64,000 bases of DNA, from assembly GCA_900618795.1 (NCBI GenBank), contig UYJD01000014.1, positions 245,427-309,426 on the forward strand. The letters are read 5' to 3'. Below are positions 63,396 to 64,000 of this stretch, piece after piece; the stretch's first letter is position 1, and each line of letters begins with the position of its first letter. The notes below the pieces were generated by a model that was not told the DNA's origin, searched no databases, and was given only the letters and a program-made list of their open reading frames with translations. The position numbers were made by a program, and so were the translations under genes. The stretch comes from Cyanodermella asteris. Lineage: Eukaryota > Ascomycota > Lecanoromycetes > Ostropales > Stictidaceae.

Positions 63396-64000
63396 TCAAT
63401 CTCGCTCATGCTCACGACCAACCTCACTTTCATCCTGGCTGACAGGCCTCGAACTCGTGTGACCAGCAATATTCGGACTCAACTGCGGGCTCATCAAACT
63501 CACCACGCCCGGACTTCCTGGTACTGTCCCAGTCACGGTATTCGGGCTAAGCACGCCGATTGGCGAACCCATCTCGCTGACGTCCCTGCTGTGTCCTCGC
63601 GAGACACCGGCGCCGGATCTGGGATCATCATGGTATACAAAGTCGGCAGGCAGCTCGCTGACCATGCCCGCTTCGCTCGTGTCTGCCATCTCGGCCGGTG
63701 GAAGGATCGGCACCATTGATGCACGACCGTCAATTTCTTGCGCCGTCGTTTGTCCATCGATTTCCTGTACTTCGTGCTGTCCCGACGGGCCGCTGCCGTG
63801 TGCTCCTGTGACGGCGGCGCTTTTGCCGTTGCCTGGATGGTCCTCGTATGCGGGTGGCGATGGATCCATGATGGCCACTCCGCCTCCGGTCTTTGAGTAC
63901 TCGTTGCGCATGCGCTGTCGGCGGCGGTAAAAGATGAAGCCAATGATGCCAGCAGCTAGTAATGCCGGCAGACCAAGACCGAGCCCGACTCCTAGGCCAA
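63396..64000 (-). CDS. Single-pass membrane protein, C-terminal part (cut by window edge)
   Basis: The frame enters from beyond 64000 and ends at 63396. The visible 200 residues begin with a glycine-rich transmembrane helix (LGLPALLAAGIIGFIFY) followed by a basic stop-transfer cluster RRRQRMR, so the rest should be cytosolic. The tail holds PSPPAYEDH (a PPxY-like motif that could recruit a Rsp5-type ubiquitin ligase), acidic stretches and SPIGVLSPNTVTGTVPGSPG, and ends EVGREHERD. This layout fits a fungal cell-surface protein of the Mid2/Wsc/kelch-membrane kind, with the extracellular part outside the window. The family cannot be named from this piece. An internal ATG at 63911 is not the true start. 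Confidence 0.6.
   Translation of the reverse strand, partial: GLGVGLGLGLPALLAAGIIGFIFYRRRQRMRNEYSKTGGGVAIMDPSPPAYEDHPGNGKSAAVTGAHGSGPSGQHEVQEIDGQTTAQEIDGRASMVPILPPAEMADTSEAGMVSELPADFVYHDDPRSGAGVSRGHSRDVSEMGSPIGVLSPNTVTGTVPGSPGVVSLMSPQLSPNIAGHTSSRPVSQDESEVGREHERD

Overview
The window is nuclear DNA of a filamentous ascomycete. Genes lie on both strands with short GT-AG introns (about 47-100 bp, CTGAC/CTAAC branch sites) and the proteins are typical fungal orthologues. The gene set (TAF6, POM34, PET127, a Gti1/Pac2 WOPR regulator, UIM-bearing TDP1, BUR1/CDK9, P5B ATPase, myosin V, Alr/Mnr2-type CorA, AVT1) fits Pezizomycotina. A Dothideomycete is my guess, not proven.

Layout. 0.3-8.8 kb is housekeeping: prolyl iminopeptidase, PET127 (mitochondrial RNA metabolism), TAF6 (TFIID) and POM34 (nuclear pore). 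9.4-13.4 kb is decaying accessory sequence: a short-chain dehydrogenase remnant, a monocarboxylate-type MFS transporter with a frameshift, and a White-Collar-2-like PAS/GATA gene broken into several frames, followed by 1.8 kb with nothing recognisable. 15.1-16.5 kb holds cardiolipin synthase. 17.9-19.2 kb holds a WOPR-domain master regulator, with about 6.5 kb of apparently non-coding DNA upstream of it. 25.7-34 kb holds TDP1, BUR1, a three-exon 57-codon complex I subunit gene and a cyclopropane-synthase-like methyltransferase. 34-43 kb holds a P5B (YPK9-like) ATPase, nucleosome assembly protein NAP1 and 3-phosphoglycerate dehydrogenase. 43.7-54 kb holds class V myosin, an endosomal Na+/H+ exchanger and a hexose-type transporter. 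54-64 kb holds a CorA magnesium transporter, a small inverted-repeat transposon, prephenate dehydratase, an AVT1-like amino-acid transporter and the 3' part of a single-pass membrane protein cut by the window edge.

There are no operons. Neighbours share divergent promoters (TAF6/POM34, BUR1/complex I subunit, P5B ATPase/NAP1) or converge with short spacers (complex I subunit/methyltransferase, exchanger/sugar transporter, PET127/TAF6). Several products act at the vacuole or endosome (P5B ATPase, exchanger, AVT1), but nothing shows co-regulation.

The most notable signals are: a 474-bp element with about 150-bp terminal inverted repeats, 5-bp AGTAG target duplications and a core almost free of TpG and CpA (RIP-like); the very long upstream region of the WOPR gene; the cluster of broken accessory genes at 9.4-13.4 kb; and splice arrangements that could change protein function (NAP1 CaaX tail, AVT1 in-frame intron, exchanger acceptor choice, TDP1 418-bp intron). 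No CRISPR array, rRNA or convincing tRNA was seen.
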